Counted from the stretch's first letter, positions 24,810 through 50,115 are shown. The stretch: 64,000 nt of DNA from Escarpia spicata (GCA_963995525.1 OZ023209.1:28835924-28899923); one strand, 5' to 3'. Translations and numbers: made by a program. Notes: a model not told the origin generated them from the sequence alone.

Positions 24810-26214
24810 CAAACATATTCTGTGAACGAAACAACACCATAGAGTTAATCTACACCAGAGATATGGCCTTTGCTGGCCGTCACTCTTTTTATTTATAAAT
24901 ACCATAACATTTCTAACTTATTGCAAATGAAGCTCAATATGTACGGTGAATTTTTTTGTTAGGGATCATTTCAGACTGTCATTGTCCGATATCATACAAA
25001 ATTACTTTCATTTGGGAAGGGGGATCAGAGGCCATTTCGTCTGGTGTTGGACATCAATATTTTATACTTCAGATCAAAACTGTTACTATGTTAACAAAAC
25101 CATATCAATGATTGCAAATTTTCATCTGAATGGCTGGTGGGGGCTGAGGCCAGATGAAAGTAATTCCGTCTGATATCGGACATCGACGTTCTGAGTTGAT
25201 CCCTTAAAATTACACTACTTACCAGTAATAGCAAGAGTAAGTATTAGTGCCACATCACGGTGTGAAGATTATATCTAAGACAGACATTCCTTCCAACAGC
25301 AGAAATATTATCCGTAATACAATTAGTTAAATTACACATTACACTAGAACGGTACAGTACTTTTCTCTCTCTTGAACTATCAACATACTGTAACAGACCA
25401 CTGCTCACAACACAGGGAAGCACTATATATATACATGCATTTAGACATGAAATGCTTGCTGGTGCAACTACATGTATACTACTTCTAAAACATATTTATA
25501 CAACTGGCAAAGACAGTGAAATACCATAAAAAAACAGTTTTACCTGCAGACCTTCTGACACTACCTGCAAGTCACATTGCATACGCCTCGGAACTGGGAA
25601 TTTTCTTCTTTCCTGAACCTGAAGTCCGTGAAACTACGGTGAACATCAGTGAAACACTGCGACAGACATCTAACATCATTCCAACAAACACAGGAAAGTG
25701 ACATTATCTGTTTCGTAAGTCTGGTTTTGCTCTTCAAAATTGGTTTTGCTCTTTATGGTCATCTTGAATACTGAAAACTGCCAACACCAGGATGCGCCAC
25801 CAAGACATTCGCTGTCTGTCACAGAAATTGTGCCCTCAACGGTACAGCGGTAGCAGTTTGCGTTTTTAAAAACGCTCCTTAAAATCAACAAAGGATTCTG
25901 TTTAAAGATGGATTTCTTTATGAGTTCTACATCTTACTGAAACGGTACCCAGATGGGTCTTTCCCGCGTTCCCTATTTCTCACAGTCCTTACATGAAGTC
26001 GATTTGACATATTCTTTTTAATTATGGACTGTCCTTACAAACTCTTATTGAAACAGTCCCCAGATGTTTCCATCCTGCATTCCGTTTCTCACAGTCTCTA
26101 CACGATGAAGCTCTCCTGCTGCCCCCATCATGTCCCAGCAATCGGCCTCATTCATCCCACTCCCAACGTCACGTGCATTGGTATCTCATTCCCTCGACGG
26201 CCATCCCTCTTCCA
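24810..26214. other. 3' flank of the RNF113A-like gene
   Basis: No gene is seen. Two diverged copies of about 75 bp (near 25927-25997 and 26033-26110, sharing CCCAGATG and TTTCTCACAGTC) lie in what is probably the 3' UTR. A minus-strand AATAAA is present near 24888, but the true cleavage site was not identified. Confidence 0.4.
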
Positions 26215-38497
<12,283 letters not shown>

Positions 38498-38964
38498 AAA
38501 GAATTGATTACGAACCCGATTATCTTGACGGCATCAAGGTCCTAAATTTATTATTTACATCATACTACTGTATCTTCTATTCTCCTAAAAAAAAGCTGCC
38601 TAATTACGCAACAGAATGTGTGACAGTGATTTTTTGATTCGATTAATATAACATATAGCACATAATATAACACATATTTGTTCGTTTATACCTATTCAAT
38701 TGTAAGTAGAAATCGTTCAACACTGAAGCATATAGAAACTAATTTTTTCACCGCACTTTAACTGTATGGAATATCCTAGAAGCGTCATTAGTTAATGCAA
38801 AGGACGCCCCACAATTTAAGGAATTGCTAGGCCGTGCGCAATGCTCATAAAGCAACCAACATCATTGGCGCGATACCCAACTGGGATTTGCAGATTATTG
38901 AACAGAAACAGAGAAACAGAGTACCAGTTTATCAGAAAGATGGCAGCACTTGCACCACCAAACC

Positions 38965-39460
38965 CAACATTTTGGGTAGAATCTTGGCAACAGTCCTTAA
39001 AATTAGCTAGTTATTGTTGTGAACATGAAAACGATTGTTGCCATTTTTCAGTGAGGTTTTAGTATGGTTTAAAATATGAAATAATTAATAAAAAATAGCA
39101 ATTTAATATTAAAAAAATAAAATATAATGCTATCTAAGTATTGTTGTCAACATGAAGCAGATAGTTCCAGTTTTTGCCTTGAGGTTATATTATGATTTTG
39201 AGCAATTTTAACGAAAAATAAGAAATTAGTCATTACAAATTAAAATTAAATATAGGAAAATTAACATAACAATAATTAGATAAAACATGGCATAATATTA
39301 TATTTTTTAATATTAAATTATTAATTATTTCATATTTTCCCGAAAAAATGCCAAAAACCATATTAAGCCCTAACTGAAAAAATGGCAACAATCGTTTCAC
39401 AACAATATTTAGCTATTTCTAAGCATTGTTGCCAAGATTCTACCCAAACTTTTTACAAAC
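38965..39460. mobile_element. Foldback element with inverted arms of about 130-150 bp
   Basis: The left arm (about 38970-39100) contains TTGGGTAGAATCTTGGCAAC, then GATTGTTGCCATTTTTCAGT and AAATATGAAATAATTAATAA. The right arm (about 39300-39455) contains the inverse of all three in the right order. The 200-bp AT-rich middle holds a diverged third unit near 39140-39230. No coding sequence is present. Confidence 0.75.
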
Positions 39461-39600
39461 GTGATGTTTGTTACATAAGCCTGTGGACTACATACTCGAC
39501 AGAACCTGGCTGCGCATTTTGTTTTACAATAATACAGAATCATGTGAGATGGGGAAGTATGTAAACCGATCGGTTCTCGGATTTAATACACGCATACGCA

Positions 39601-39720
39601 TGCACGCTCATGCACGCTCATGCACGCTCATGCACGCTCATGCACGCTCATGCACGCTCATGCACGCTCATGCACGCTCATGCACGCTCATGCACGCTCA
39701 TGCACGCTCATGCACGCACG
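39601..39720 (+). repeat. 10-bp tandem repeat (TGCACGCTCA) x about 12
   Basis: The copies are perfect except at the right edge, where they turn into ACGC/CACT-type sequence. The open frames through it are repeat artefacts. Confidence 0.97.
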
Positions 39721-39749
39721 CATACACTCATTCACACGTATGCCTACAA

Positions 39750-39857
39750 GTGCGTGTGCGTGTGCGTGTGCGTGTGCGCGTGCGTGTGCGTGTGTGCGTG
39801 CGTGTGCGTGTGTGTGAGTGCGTGTGCGTGTGCGTGCGTATGTATGTGTGTGCGTGA
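39750..39857 (+). repeat. Complex (GT)n/(GTGC)n microsatellite
   Basis: It is alternating GTGCGTGTGC-type sequence with few interruptions, adjoining the 10-bp repeat. Confidence 0.95.
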
Positions 39858-41454
39858 CTTTTATGTTACTCTGCCACTTAAAACTACATAATATAAATAC
39901 ATATGTAATTAAAGCATCTCCCACTTTCATAATTCTTCTTCAAGAATAATAATGATTATTGCATATCACGTAATTACTCATATCTTATTATTCAGTGCAT
40001 TCAAGCCACAACGTGAGGGCCGTTGTACTGATATGTGTGGAGCAAATGCCCTATTTGGTTAGCGGATTTTGTATGCAGAGACACCAATACACAGTGTTTT
40101 ACTAAATTCGACATAGAAAATAATTAAGGAAGACGATGAAAAATGCAATGATTTACTGCCATGCATATTGATCCAGACAAATTCCAATGACCCGAAACGT
40201 CAAATATTTGCGTCGATAAAGGACAAATATAGACGGGAACCTACGGTTTTATTAAGACTACATGAGAGCAGGAACTTGATAGAAACATTCCCGGGGGACG
40301 CAATGGATGTATTGGCTTGAGGACGCAGTTTCGGAATGCTGCTCGCACGTCGATATCCCAGCGTCGACACCCCATGTGGCAGTCGTTATAGTCGACGCCC
40401 GGCTGCATCAAGGCATTACTCGGGCCTAATCAGTGTCTTAATGGATGTCTAGTCGATTTGGTTTGTGTGTTGCGTCTCGCGTCCCTCCGCTTACCCTATC
40501 TGCGGCACGCGCCACCGCGAGCGAGAACACTCGACTGACCATCTCTCTAATGCCGACTCTCAACGCCCGTTTATTACCTCCAGAAATCCGTTGATCGTTC
40601 TGCGATATTAAATCACTCTTGTTGATAACATGTTCTGATGAGTTTGTGGAGTGGGCAGGAGATTAGCGCGTAACGGATGAGTTAGCAGCTGCAGTTAATA
40701 GACTCGAGCGTCAGAGGGACATCCGGAATCACCGGTGTCTGGTGTGTTGATCTTTATGCAGTTGGATCTCTGGTGATTGTTCAATATACAGAAGAATTTG
40801 TTTGATAACTTGTTTGCAAAGGAAACGTGAACAAGTACTTGTTTTGTGTGCACATGGGCCGCCAGCGAACTTTCATAGTTGTTCTTTAAACTAGTACTCT
40901 AAAAAACTGATCGCCAACAACGAAACAAGACGTATTTGTAATAACAATAGGAGATTGTACTTAAATGTTGCCATCGCATAGTCCATTAGGTAGGCCCCTT
41001 CTTTCATCTAAGTAAGATGCATAGTTATCCATTCGCGGCTTATTTATGCGATTAAGAAAGCCCAAGACAGCATCGATCAGCGAGTTTTGTCTTATGTTTG
41101 CTCCGAGAGTTGAAACAAAGATTGAAACCGGGATATTTACCCACTCACTTTGATGCGCATCTGAACTCGCATTTTCGATTATGTGTTGTTGTTGTTCTTC
41201 TTCTTCTTCTTCTTAATGTTAATTGTATTAATAGTTTATATTACTACATATCATGCAAGTTAACGGCATTATGTGGGGCAAAACTTTGAAGACACAGAAG
41301 TGTTGAACATTTGCGTAGAATTTGCTCTCTCATAAGAGGTAGGAACACTTGCCAACACGGAAAGACAATCTAGGAGGAACTACAACCGCTACACGAGAAT
41401 ATGAACAATGAAAACAATATTTGAAGGAAGAAACATCTGAAAATGAAGTTATAT

Positions 41455-41705
41455 GCATGTGTATTTCGGAACGAACCTAGATGGGAATGGCACATACGGA
41501 TAATGAGCAAGGAGAGATTGATCAAGAGAACATGGAAACGAGAGGGTAACGGTAGGAGAAGAGGAAAACCAAAATTAAGATGGGAAGATAAGAAAATAAG
41601 AGAAGTACTGTCCGGTGAACAGTCAAAAGGGGGAGAAAATAGCAGAGGCTCATGATCGGTGGAGAAGACTCGTCAAGACAGATGAAGCGACATATAGCAA
41701 CCTGC
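41455..41705 (+). pseudogene. LINE ORF2 C-terminal remnant
   Basis: The plus-strand reading gives WEWHIRIMSKERLIKRTWKR, then GRRRGKPKLRWEDK and, after a frame shift near 41640, KIAEAHDRWRRLVK. This pattern (a WxxHxxRM block, Arg/Lys-rich GRPxxRW, then a DRxxWRxLV end) is the C-terminus of common invertebrate LINE polymerases. Confidence 0.6.
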
Positions 41706-41861
41706 AAGAGACGAAGAGGATGACGAACAAGAAGAGGACGCAGGTCTACGAAATATCAAATCAATCAGACAAATAATTAAAACTACTCTATGTATCATAC
41801 ATGTCCTAGTAGCAATCGCGTCACCGCTTGCCGTCGTCGGAGCGTAGATTGTGCGAGTGTG

Positions 41862-41909
<48 letters not shown>

Positions 41910-41930
41910 TGTGTGTGCGAGCGTACGTGA
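41862..41930 (+). repeat. (GTGC)n microsatellite
   Basis: GTGC tetranucleotides are flanked by short GT runs. Confidence 0.95.
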
Positions 41931-42264
41931 CTGCGTGTGTGCTGCGCCCACATGTATTCTTACGTAAGCTTATCGCGGGAGACGGAGTGAGGCGTACTAT
42001 CATAAAGAAAACACATTCTTTTAAGAGTTAAATATATAGACTACGTAACAAGAACCGTCTCAAGATATCGTAAATCTCCATTCGGGTAGGTCAAGTTTCG
42101 CGATTAATCTACATTGTCAACATAAATTGTATCGGCATTATTGGCGAGCAAAAGTAACACCGGCGGGTTATATGCCAAGTCTTGGGTTATGGTAACTCTG
42201 AACGTACTTTCACAAATTCCAATCGTAAATTTCTCTGTCATTTACGCAGTGCGCGGGTGCGTTC

Positions 42265-42265
<1 letters not shown>

Positions 42266-42295
<30 letters not shown>

Positions 42296-42317
42296 AGTGT
42301 GTGCGTGAGTTCGTGCG

Positions 42318-42411
<94 letters not shown>
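42266..42411 (+). repeat. (GT)n microsatellite
   Basis: Two GT runs are separated by about 30 bp of GT-rich sequence; the longer is about 90 bp. Confidence 0.97.
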
Positions 42412-42412
<1 letters not shown>

Positions 42413-42800
42413 ATGTTCGGGCTGGCGTAAAAGTGCGACTTGACGACTCGTAGGTAACATACGTTGCAACACTGAGCCACTAATGAAGACGCGTGCTCTA
42501 TTAACTTAGACAACACGCTCGGTGTTGATGCTAGCAGCTCCGAGTAATGAGTTAAGTCAGTCAATGTGCCACGCCATTTCCTTCCCGGATAGAAGTGTTT
42601 ATCAACCATCAAATCAGTCAGCCAGCCAGAAAAGAAGCAGTGTCAATCAGTTATTCGATTAACCAGGCTATCAACCGATCAGCTAAAGCGTTATTCTTGA
42701 GAAATGAACAAACAATGTTTTATTGGAAACTTGCAAACAATAATGATACAAATGAAATAATAACAATGCTTGCGTGTGTGAGTGCGTGCGTGTTTGTCCC

Positions 42801-42906
<106 letters not shown>

Positions 42907-43719
42907 CATTTATTTACAAAACGATCAATTATAACGTTAACTTTCGAACGGGTGATCGTATAACATTGTGTGCTCACTGTTCACATATAAAGGTTTCTCA
43001 GAAATTGTATACGATAATTTCAAGTAGATTATACCATGGACATTCAAGTTTAGTGTTCGTTGTCTACTCTGTGTTATCATTAAATAACTCGGTTGATGCT
43101 GACTCATTTATAACATATCTTAGAGCATGTAAATGCATTGGGAGGATTAGCGAGATATTTGGTGGAGGGATTGGGAGAGGAGTGGAGACTGAGAACGTAA
43201 GAAAGATGGGAGTGTAGACGGTTGGTGGAGACAAGCGTGAGGGGAGAGAGGGAAAAGAAAACATACATTAGTAGCATGAACGAGGCAAGGCTCACACCGG
43301 ATATACAGGGAATGAAGAGGAGAACAACAAAAAGAACTATATAATTTCATTTACCAACAAAATTGTTTTCATATAGCTACATGCTTAGTGGATCGCCCGT
43401 ACAGCAGACGGACAAGATACTCATGTTCATAGCGTTAGTGTAATTACCCGTCGATCCTTTACCTTTGCCCTCCACCAACAGGTCTTGTACACAGAAAACT
43501 AACATGCACGCTGTAGGGGAATGTGCGGCCCGATCGGTCGTTTCCCCATTCTATAGTAGTAGGCCTCCCTGTCCCGAAGGACAATAGGTTCTGCGCCTGA
43601 TGAGTCAATGACTGGTGGGGCAGCGTCTGCTGTGACTATGCAGGCCAATCCTTGAGTGACAGTCTCTTGCACAGTTTCTGCAGACGTAGTTCGATGGCAA
43701 AACTGGTGCGCCGTTCTCA

Positions 43720-44084
43720 CGACCCCTTCATTGTCGTCTCTTTTCCATCCAGGTTGCGTTCCGCTTTTCCTCGCTCGTTTTCACCCCCTCACGCACTGTT
43801 GCGCGCCATGTACTGCGATCTACGGTAGCTGTCTCCCAGGATGTTGTGTCGATGCTGCATGCCTTCATATCGCGTCGACACACATCCTTGAAGCGAAGCA
43901 ACGGGCGGTCGGTGGGTCTGGATCCTACTTCAAGCTTACCATAGAGGATGTCTTTAGTGATTTTACCATCCTCCATGCGACATACGTGGCCGAGCCATCG
44001 CAAGCGACGGTCGCTGAGGAGAACGTACATATTGGAAGTGTTGCCTGCTTGAGCACTTCTGCATTCTAAGCTGTATAAAAGCAC
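43720..44084 (-). pseudogene. LINE ORF2 C-terminal remnant
   Basis: The minus strand reads SDRRLRWLGHVCRMEDGKIT, KDILYGKLEVGSRPTDRPLL, RFKDVCRRDMKACSIDTTSW and then STWRATVREGV. This RLRWLGHVxRM...KDILYG...GRPxLRFKDVCKRD signature is the usual C-terminus of widespread animal LINE polymerases. No upstream catalytic domain is found, so it is a truncated copy. The frame is still open over about 118 codons, suggesting modest age. Confidence 0.75.
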
Positions 44085-44904
44085 ATGAATTGAATGTAAC
44101 TTGACCTGCTTCTATAAAACTCGCCACATGAAAAATCAACGTTATTAACACAATTAATGGGGGTGACTCAAATAAGTTCCCCAACGGTCAAAGGACCCCA
44201 CCTTCCCCTATATGTGCCGATGGAATTATCAACACCAACAACTGCAGCACCCAAAAGTGCATGGAAGGACACATGTCAGAACGCGCTAAACCAGAAACCA
44301 CCGGACTGCGTGGAGAGTGACGGGATTGATGGTGACAGAAGGCAGCTCACATCCTTGGTAAGGTTATAGGCCAACTTGCCTACTTGCCTGGGGGCAGTCA
44401 ATCACGCCACGTCACTGCGGCATGCGACAGCAGCGGACGTCAAAACCGAAAACGCCGTCGTACTGGGGGATTGACTGGCAGACAAGGCAAACAACGTGGT
44501 TTATGTGTGTGGAGCCTTGACGGTGTTCTGTTACCGAACCAACGAAACCATGTGCAGCGTAGCAATGGGTCGGCATCGTGCGAGCTTGGTCGCTCCATAA
44601 TTGCACGTTATCCCCCGGTGCCTCATGCTGTAATGTTACTAAAATCAAGAGTATTACACACGGTGTCTATATTTATTTTATGTAGCGATAGCCTACTACT
44701 AGTCCTGTTACTTGTTGGAGAAACGAATCATCATACATATAATTGTTTAATAAATATACATATTCTTGTGAACAAAAACAGGTTTGGTTTGTTGTCGGAT
44801 GTTCTTCCTAAGAACGTATTAAGTTTTGTTATAATAATTATGTATGTAATTTCTGTGCAATGTATTTCAAATTGTAACTATGAATATTCCATGCAGATGG
44901 AATC

Positions 44905-45003
44905 GGACGAGCCAGTGGCGGTGTAGCACATATAATTGGACGAGACAGTGGTGGAGTAGCACACATAATCGGACGAGAGAGTGGCGGAGTAACACACATA
45001 ATC
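44905..45003 (+). repeat. 33-bp tandem repeat x 3
   Basis: Units start GGACGAG at 44905, 44938 and 44971 and differ by a few bases. The period is a multiple of three and on the minus strand reads as an 11-residue Pro-rich repeat, but no gene supports translation. Confidence 0.9.
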
Positions 45004-45601
45004 GGACTATCCAACAAGACCACTGGGCACGCCTGATTATTTATTACTCCGACAGCCGTCGACAAAAAGTATAGTTGAATGCAGTTCGCAAAGGCACTAT
45101 TTTATATTTATTCCACACGCCTACTGATTTTTAGCAAATTCAGAGTTATTGACGGTGTTTTTTATAGTTGCAATCAGTTGTGAGTCTGCATTCTGTATAA
45201 AAACAACTGAAATATTTGTATGCTGTTGTACACGTGATGGCACCACCAATAGTATCGACATCATAACACGAATCATGTCAATAGCGACGATCGAAGTGGC
45301 ATAAAGAAGTACTGCGGTTATCATCATCATTTTGTGCGGAACTTGTATAATGGGACACGTGCAATTTTCAAGTTACCTCCGACTTGGACAGAGTGTATTA
45401 CACGTATATAAGTCAAACAAGTCTTACACAGAAAACAATGTACGCGTGCACGTTGAATAATAACATAGCGTCGAATTATCACAATGGAGTTCGTTACGAA
45501 ACCATGCGTTTGGGTAGCAGCAAAGAAATTCACCACTGAACACAATAACACCGGTCTTCAGGTTAGGACACGCATATATGTATATACACTGTACATTACA
45601 G

Positions 45602-46558
45602 CTACACATTATTGACGTATATCTGGGAATAGTCACAATGCAAATCTGACGCGTTCATCCGCCGCCAGACCGCCAGTAAAGACCCCGGAGTCAGCCCGTG
45701 CATGCTGATGATAACCTTGTAGAGGCACGGGTCGGGAGGGCGTTGTTTGTAGTTGAACTTCCCGTTAAAAATATGCATGGCGTCGACTGTCTTAGCGCAC
45801 ATTCCCGTTATATACACGTCCTCGAGCCAAAAGAGTTCCGTCCGCGCCGTGGCGCAGTAAAGATCGTGCACGAGATCGCCGGATATGACGTAGGCAGTAC
45901 CGGAAATGTAAGTCGGGTACATGAATTTGTTGTACTTCGAAGGAGGCGTGTAGTATTTGGAAGTTAAGTCCCGGATTGGCTGTGCGCCTGCTATTATGCA
46001 TCCCATTATGAACCGTTTGTGAGTATTGCTCCGTAGGTTATCGTATAAAACAGGTATGTTTATGAACATGTCGTCGTCTGTCTTCAGTACAAACTTAGCA
46101 TGTTTGCAGTAAGTGTCAACCCAATGCAAAAGTGCTATGGATTTAAACGACAAATTAGCATACGTGTCAACCATGTCAATTTGGATGACGTCACCGTGAG
46201 TTTTTATCTCCATAGCAACGTCAATGTCGGACACTTGCGACGGTTCTGACGAGCCGACGAGAAAAACAACTTTAGTTATTTGCTGGCATTTGTTGACGTC
46301 TGACGCCCATGAAGCGCGTATGGCGTTTCTCTGTTCAACATGATTCAGTGACGAACACACCACGACTAACAAAAATACGTCTTCTCTGCAAGTGTCAGAT
46401 ACCGGAATGGTGTAGCTCGGCCTAGTCGAACCGGCAATCTGGCACGCCGGGGATTCGGTGAGATCGTTATGAGTTTGTGTTTCTGTGGAATCTGACACGC
46501 TTCTGGCATCAGACAGCAGAAGGTGAAGTAGGCTGAGGAGCAAAAAGCAGGCCGACAT
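45602..46558 (-). CDS. Beta-1,3-galactosyltransferase family protein (GT31)
   Basis: It is one uninterrupted 318-residue frame with the GT31 landmarks in order: RNAIRASW (77-84), VVFLVGSS, HGDVIQIDMVDTYANLSFKS, KFVLKTDDDMFIN with the DxD metal-binding motif (161-163), YPTYISGTAYVISGDLV and EDVYITGMC (from 246). Such enzymes transfer galactose or N-acetylglucosamine in beta-1,3 linkage to glycans in the Golgi. The first ATG after a good acceptor (TTTGCAG|GC, exon start 46612) was chosen, giving MSACFLLLSLLHLLL as a short signal anchor. An ATG at 46633 lies in the probable intron. Potential N-glycosylation sites are present (NLS, NAS). The acceptor linkage cannot be told from sequence. Confidence 0.9.
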   Translation of the reverse strand: MSACFLLLSLLHLLLSDARSVSDSTETQTHNDLTESPACQIAGSTRPSYTIPVSDTCREDVFLLVVVCSSLNHVEQRNAIRASWASDVNKCQQITKVVFLVGSSEPSQVSDIDVAMEIKTHGDVIQIDMVDTYANLSFKSIALLHWVDTYCKHAKFVLKTDDDMFINIPVLYDNLRSNTHKRFIMGCIIAGAQPIRDLTSKYYTPPSKYNKFMYPTYISGTAYVISGDLVHDLYCATARTELFWLEDVYITGMCAKTVDAMHIFNGKFNYKQRPPDPCLYKVIISMHGLTPGSLLAVWRRMNASDLHCDYSQIYVNNV

Positions 46559-46614
46559 ATTCTCACATGAACCGCACGGGCCTACACCATCTGATCGTGT
46601 TTGTTGCACCGCCT
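46559..46614 (-). other. 5' UTR and splice acceptor of the galactosyltransferase
   Basis: The minus strand reads TTTGTGTTTGCAG then GCGGTGCAAC, so the coding exon probably starts at 46612 with about 54 bp of 5' UTR. The upstream non-coding exon was not found. Confidence 0.5.
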
Positions 46615-46639
46615 GCAAACACAAACAAAACATCGTATG

Positions 46640-49600
46640 TTAATGTCACTGGTCAGTTATACACCGGCCATTATAGTGTGGAATGCGGCTAGAAATGTGA
46701 AAACAAAACGGAAACACATTGGTCAGATTCTGAGCTTTAAACCATAACTGAACTGTCCAGAGACTCATCCAAGATGATATTTTTGCTCGTCAAGATAGTG
46801 TTCTTTGCAGACTTTGACAAAATACGTGACATGGAGAGAGGGACATCATACATTGGCACTGAATAGACTGCCCAGTCAATACTGAATCTACTTCATAGGA
46901 AGGTTACATTGACTAGTGACGTGGTCAGTAGCTGGAGTGGACCTATTTCGGCGCAGCGTGAGAAGGACGGGTTATAAGGGAGATGATGCGTATACCCACC
47001 AGTCAAACAGTTTGCCCGTCCACGACAATGACGGGTTTCTATATACATAAACCAGTCCCTGATCCCACCCCTTTAATTTCAACGGTCAACACAGTTAGCA
47101 ACACAGTTGGCAAACATCTCGTAACACATTTGAAAACATATTTGGTAATGCGTACTGATCAACTGTTAATTAACGTAGTACGGTAAGTAAAGTAACAAAG
47201 CAATCGCTTCTGGTGAGAAAAATAACTGACCGAACAATGTTAAAATGTACATATTCAATGAAACGTGCGAGCGGTATCCCCTTAGCTATATATAGGATCT
47301 ATACAATTTCACCCGACATTGCGTTAAGTATGATGTTAACTGTTAAAACTGTTTTAAATTTGAAGAAATCGAAATGTAGATGTTTTCCAAATACATACGT
47401 ATTCCACTGAAGCAATAACTGCATACGTATCCATGGGAAGAAACTTGTCACAGTAGGTATTACATATGAAACCGCTGTCAGATCTAGATCACACACGCAA
47501 TAAAACGTTACTAGAAACTGACAATAACACATGTTAATCCCGCCTTATGTGTTTTCCCCGACGTGAAATCAGTGAAATGCAACGGAAACCACCGCTGCAC
47601 TAACTGCTCCTTGCAGCGATCAATCACCCGCAGTGCTAAGGCCAGCGCGAAGTTCTCGCCAACGACTCAAGCCATCTAGCGCGCTAACAGAGCCGTCGAG
47701 TGAAGCCGCAAGAGGGTGGAATGAATGAGCGAGAGATCTGTCCGTGCATTTATCCAGCAACATGTTCTTGGGCGGCTGAACTGAAGGATTGCACTCGAAA
47801 ATAATCGACGTGACGTGACGTTCGACTCCAAATGTATAAACTTATACCCCTTATGTTGTTATCGTATAAACGACAGCCTGGCGTTCCGTATGCCGAAATG
47901 GTGACATAATTGATTTACCATGACAGCACTCGTGTCTTAACAGGTGAATAAACATAATGATTGACTCGACTTTCAACGTCTAAACGGCTGTCTTAAATCC
48001 CCCTTCAGGAATGGTGGTTTAGCATGTTTAACTTGAAGGCACTAATGTTTCTCGAAAAAAGTCCGGACTTGAAATGCATTTAAATCGGATGCAGATGTAT
48101 TGGTGTTTTGTCTGGACGGCTGCAAAAACGCCAAACTATTTCGAGTTATAAATCCTACGCGCCAAAGGACTTGGCTAGATAGACAGACACAGTGCATATA
48201 GATTCGCATGACTGTTACCCACAATACCACAATGGTACCCAATGCGAGGATAGCAATACAACTGGCGGGCCTTCTTGTTAGACCATATCGCCAAGAAGGG
48301 TCTATGTATGACAGTTGTGTAATTATCAGAGTGATTCCGAATGAGTCCTAGAGTAATTTTTGTCCCAGAGCCTGCCGATTTCGATTTATAATGGCGTTTA
48401 ATCTGGGGACCTTTTCACTTACATACTCAGCTCATAAGGAAAATATATGGCTAAACAGAATAACATACTAAGGTAACTTCTTTTGCACCTAAATCCTCGG
48501 AAACCAAGCTCAGAGGCGCACTGTTAAATTTAAATATATATTTTTTAAATTGCAAAAACCTGCTGCCGTATCACCGAAAACACTATTTCAATGATACACA
48601 GGAAACATTGTCCGCTTGATACGTCTTGGTGTTGACAGTTTTCAATATAGGGTCTTCAAGGTCATTGTTGAGGAGTGTATTGGATTTTAAAGAGCACAAT
48701 AATTGGGCTGCTTCGCTCATAAGAACGTTAGTGAGAAGGTTTCCTGGATGCTTTTACTCTGCATATATATAAGACGCTATTAAACGACTAATTTCAAAGA
48801 AACATTTGGACATTCACAAATCGTGTGGAGTAGCTAGTTTGACGATATCGTTAAAACAAATGTCTACTCCTGATAAGAGTTGTATAAATGACTTGCGTTT
48901 GTTATCGCACCAGGTGGCGCCTAGCTTCCGTTTCGGCGATGGACTCATGCTTCGTATCTGCTTTTTATTTTACGGTTGACCGGACCCAATTTTTTTTATC
49001 AAAGTTGATATTTACTTTCATCACTTTTCTCCGGTGTTGACGAACCAAAACACATGTGCACGGTATATTTGTATTTCTCAGGGCGTGAGAACAACACACA
49101 TACCGGTATCACGCACGCGCACTTGGAATGTGTCTACTTCCGCTTAGCGACTGAATTATTGTATGTGGTGCATTTTCCAGCTGTTTTCCAATAATCGTAG
49201 GGCACCGAGAGATATTTATGGCAATGGTCCCGTTGCAGTACAATTCATAACTAAGCCACGCGTACAAAGCATAAATTAGCACGAGACGGAACCGTCTCAA
49301 TTGTATCCTTGTCGTGCCTTCTCGTGGAAACTTGACTTGGTGAATTTCTGATTTTATTCTTCTTAAACAAAGTAACGAGTTTCTCAAATGCTTCTGTATA
49401 GTTAGAAGCTAACTATTTAAGAAAAACACAAACCTGAACGGTGTATAGTATATATTAAAGCATTGAGGAGTTAAAGTAATTATCATCACTATTTCATGAC
49501 AAGAAAACATGCATGGCTGTGTCTTTTTGCGCCGATTCGATTTTTGCTCTTCTCATTTCATTTCAGACACTTTTCCTAAAACATCAACTATTGGCCATGT

Positions 49601-49810
49601 CATAACGACATGCCAGCTGGTTTGTGCAAATGTGTTATGAATAAATATCAGACAAATTATAAAACATATTTCCGGGACAAATGTGGCTATAGTATCGAGG
49701 CTATTCACATTCGCAAATTACCGAATCTTGCGATCAAATTAATTTATTTGATGATCTTAACAACAGTTTGCACTAATTTGTTAGAGTCTGCGCACGTTTC
49801 CTTGAGTTCA
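46640..49810. other. Intergenic, no gene recognised
   Basis: Short open frames only. No repeat family or RNA gene was recognised. It may contain the promoter and first exon of the galactosyltransferase. Confidence 0.4.
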
Positions 49811-49814
49811 CATG

Positions 49815-50115
49815 CTACCCATTAAAACACCCATGCAAGGACTTAAGTTGGTAAATGTCCCTCGGAGGAAGCTGTGCTCGGAAGTACATGGGTGTCGGTC
49901 TGGGCCCACCTGACGTGCACAGCTGCCAGAAACGGAACTGGCCTAGCGGGTCGGGGCTGCCAGCCGGATGTGCACCTGTCTCGGACGTCATCCCGGACAC
50001 TGGCCCGTTTCTCTTCTTGAAAAGCACCTCGTCTGCGGCCCGGTCATGCAGGCCGTGCAGGTTCGACAGGGCAGATAGCGCCTGCGATGATTGGTATCTC
50101 TCAACGAACGTATTG
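49815..50115 (-). CDS. Candidate 3'-terminal exon of an unrecognised gene
   Basis: The minus strand is open from a clear acceptor (CTGTTACAG, exon start 50115, phase 2) to TAG for 99 codons with GC-rich third positions unlike its surroundings. It reads NTFVERYQSSQALSALSNLH, then GLHDRAADEVLFKKRNGPVS and, near the end, FRFWQLCTSGGPRPTPMYFR and AQLPPRDIYQLKSLHG. I do not recognise the family. Upstream, 50500-50425 on the same strand is open as a basic peptide (MIREEKARKATNTWRRG), a possible neighbouring exon, but no in-phase donor was found. No promoter or first exon is known. Confidence 0.45.

Larger units (their letters stand above)
39471..41440. other. Intergenic, no gene recognised
   Basis: Apart from the two simple repeats near its left end, no coding or RNA signal was recognised. 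A short TTC run occurs near 41195-41213. Confidence 0.45.

Noticed and set aside
44384..44926. 180-codon open frame as a gene
   Set aside because: It does not begin with ATG, runs from GC-rich into AT-rich sequence and has no recognisable motif.
45602..46612. Functional link between the galactosyltransferase and the GH65 glucosidase
   Set aside because: Both relate to glycans, but they are 25 kb apart on opposite strands with another gene between; proximity alone is no evidence in an animal genome.
46559..46633. ATG at 46633 as start of the galactosyltransferase
   Set aside because: The segment contains a typical intron end (TTTGTGTTTGCAG), and the next ATG begins directly with the expected hydrophobic anchor.
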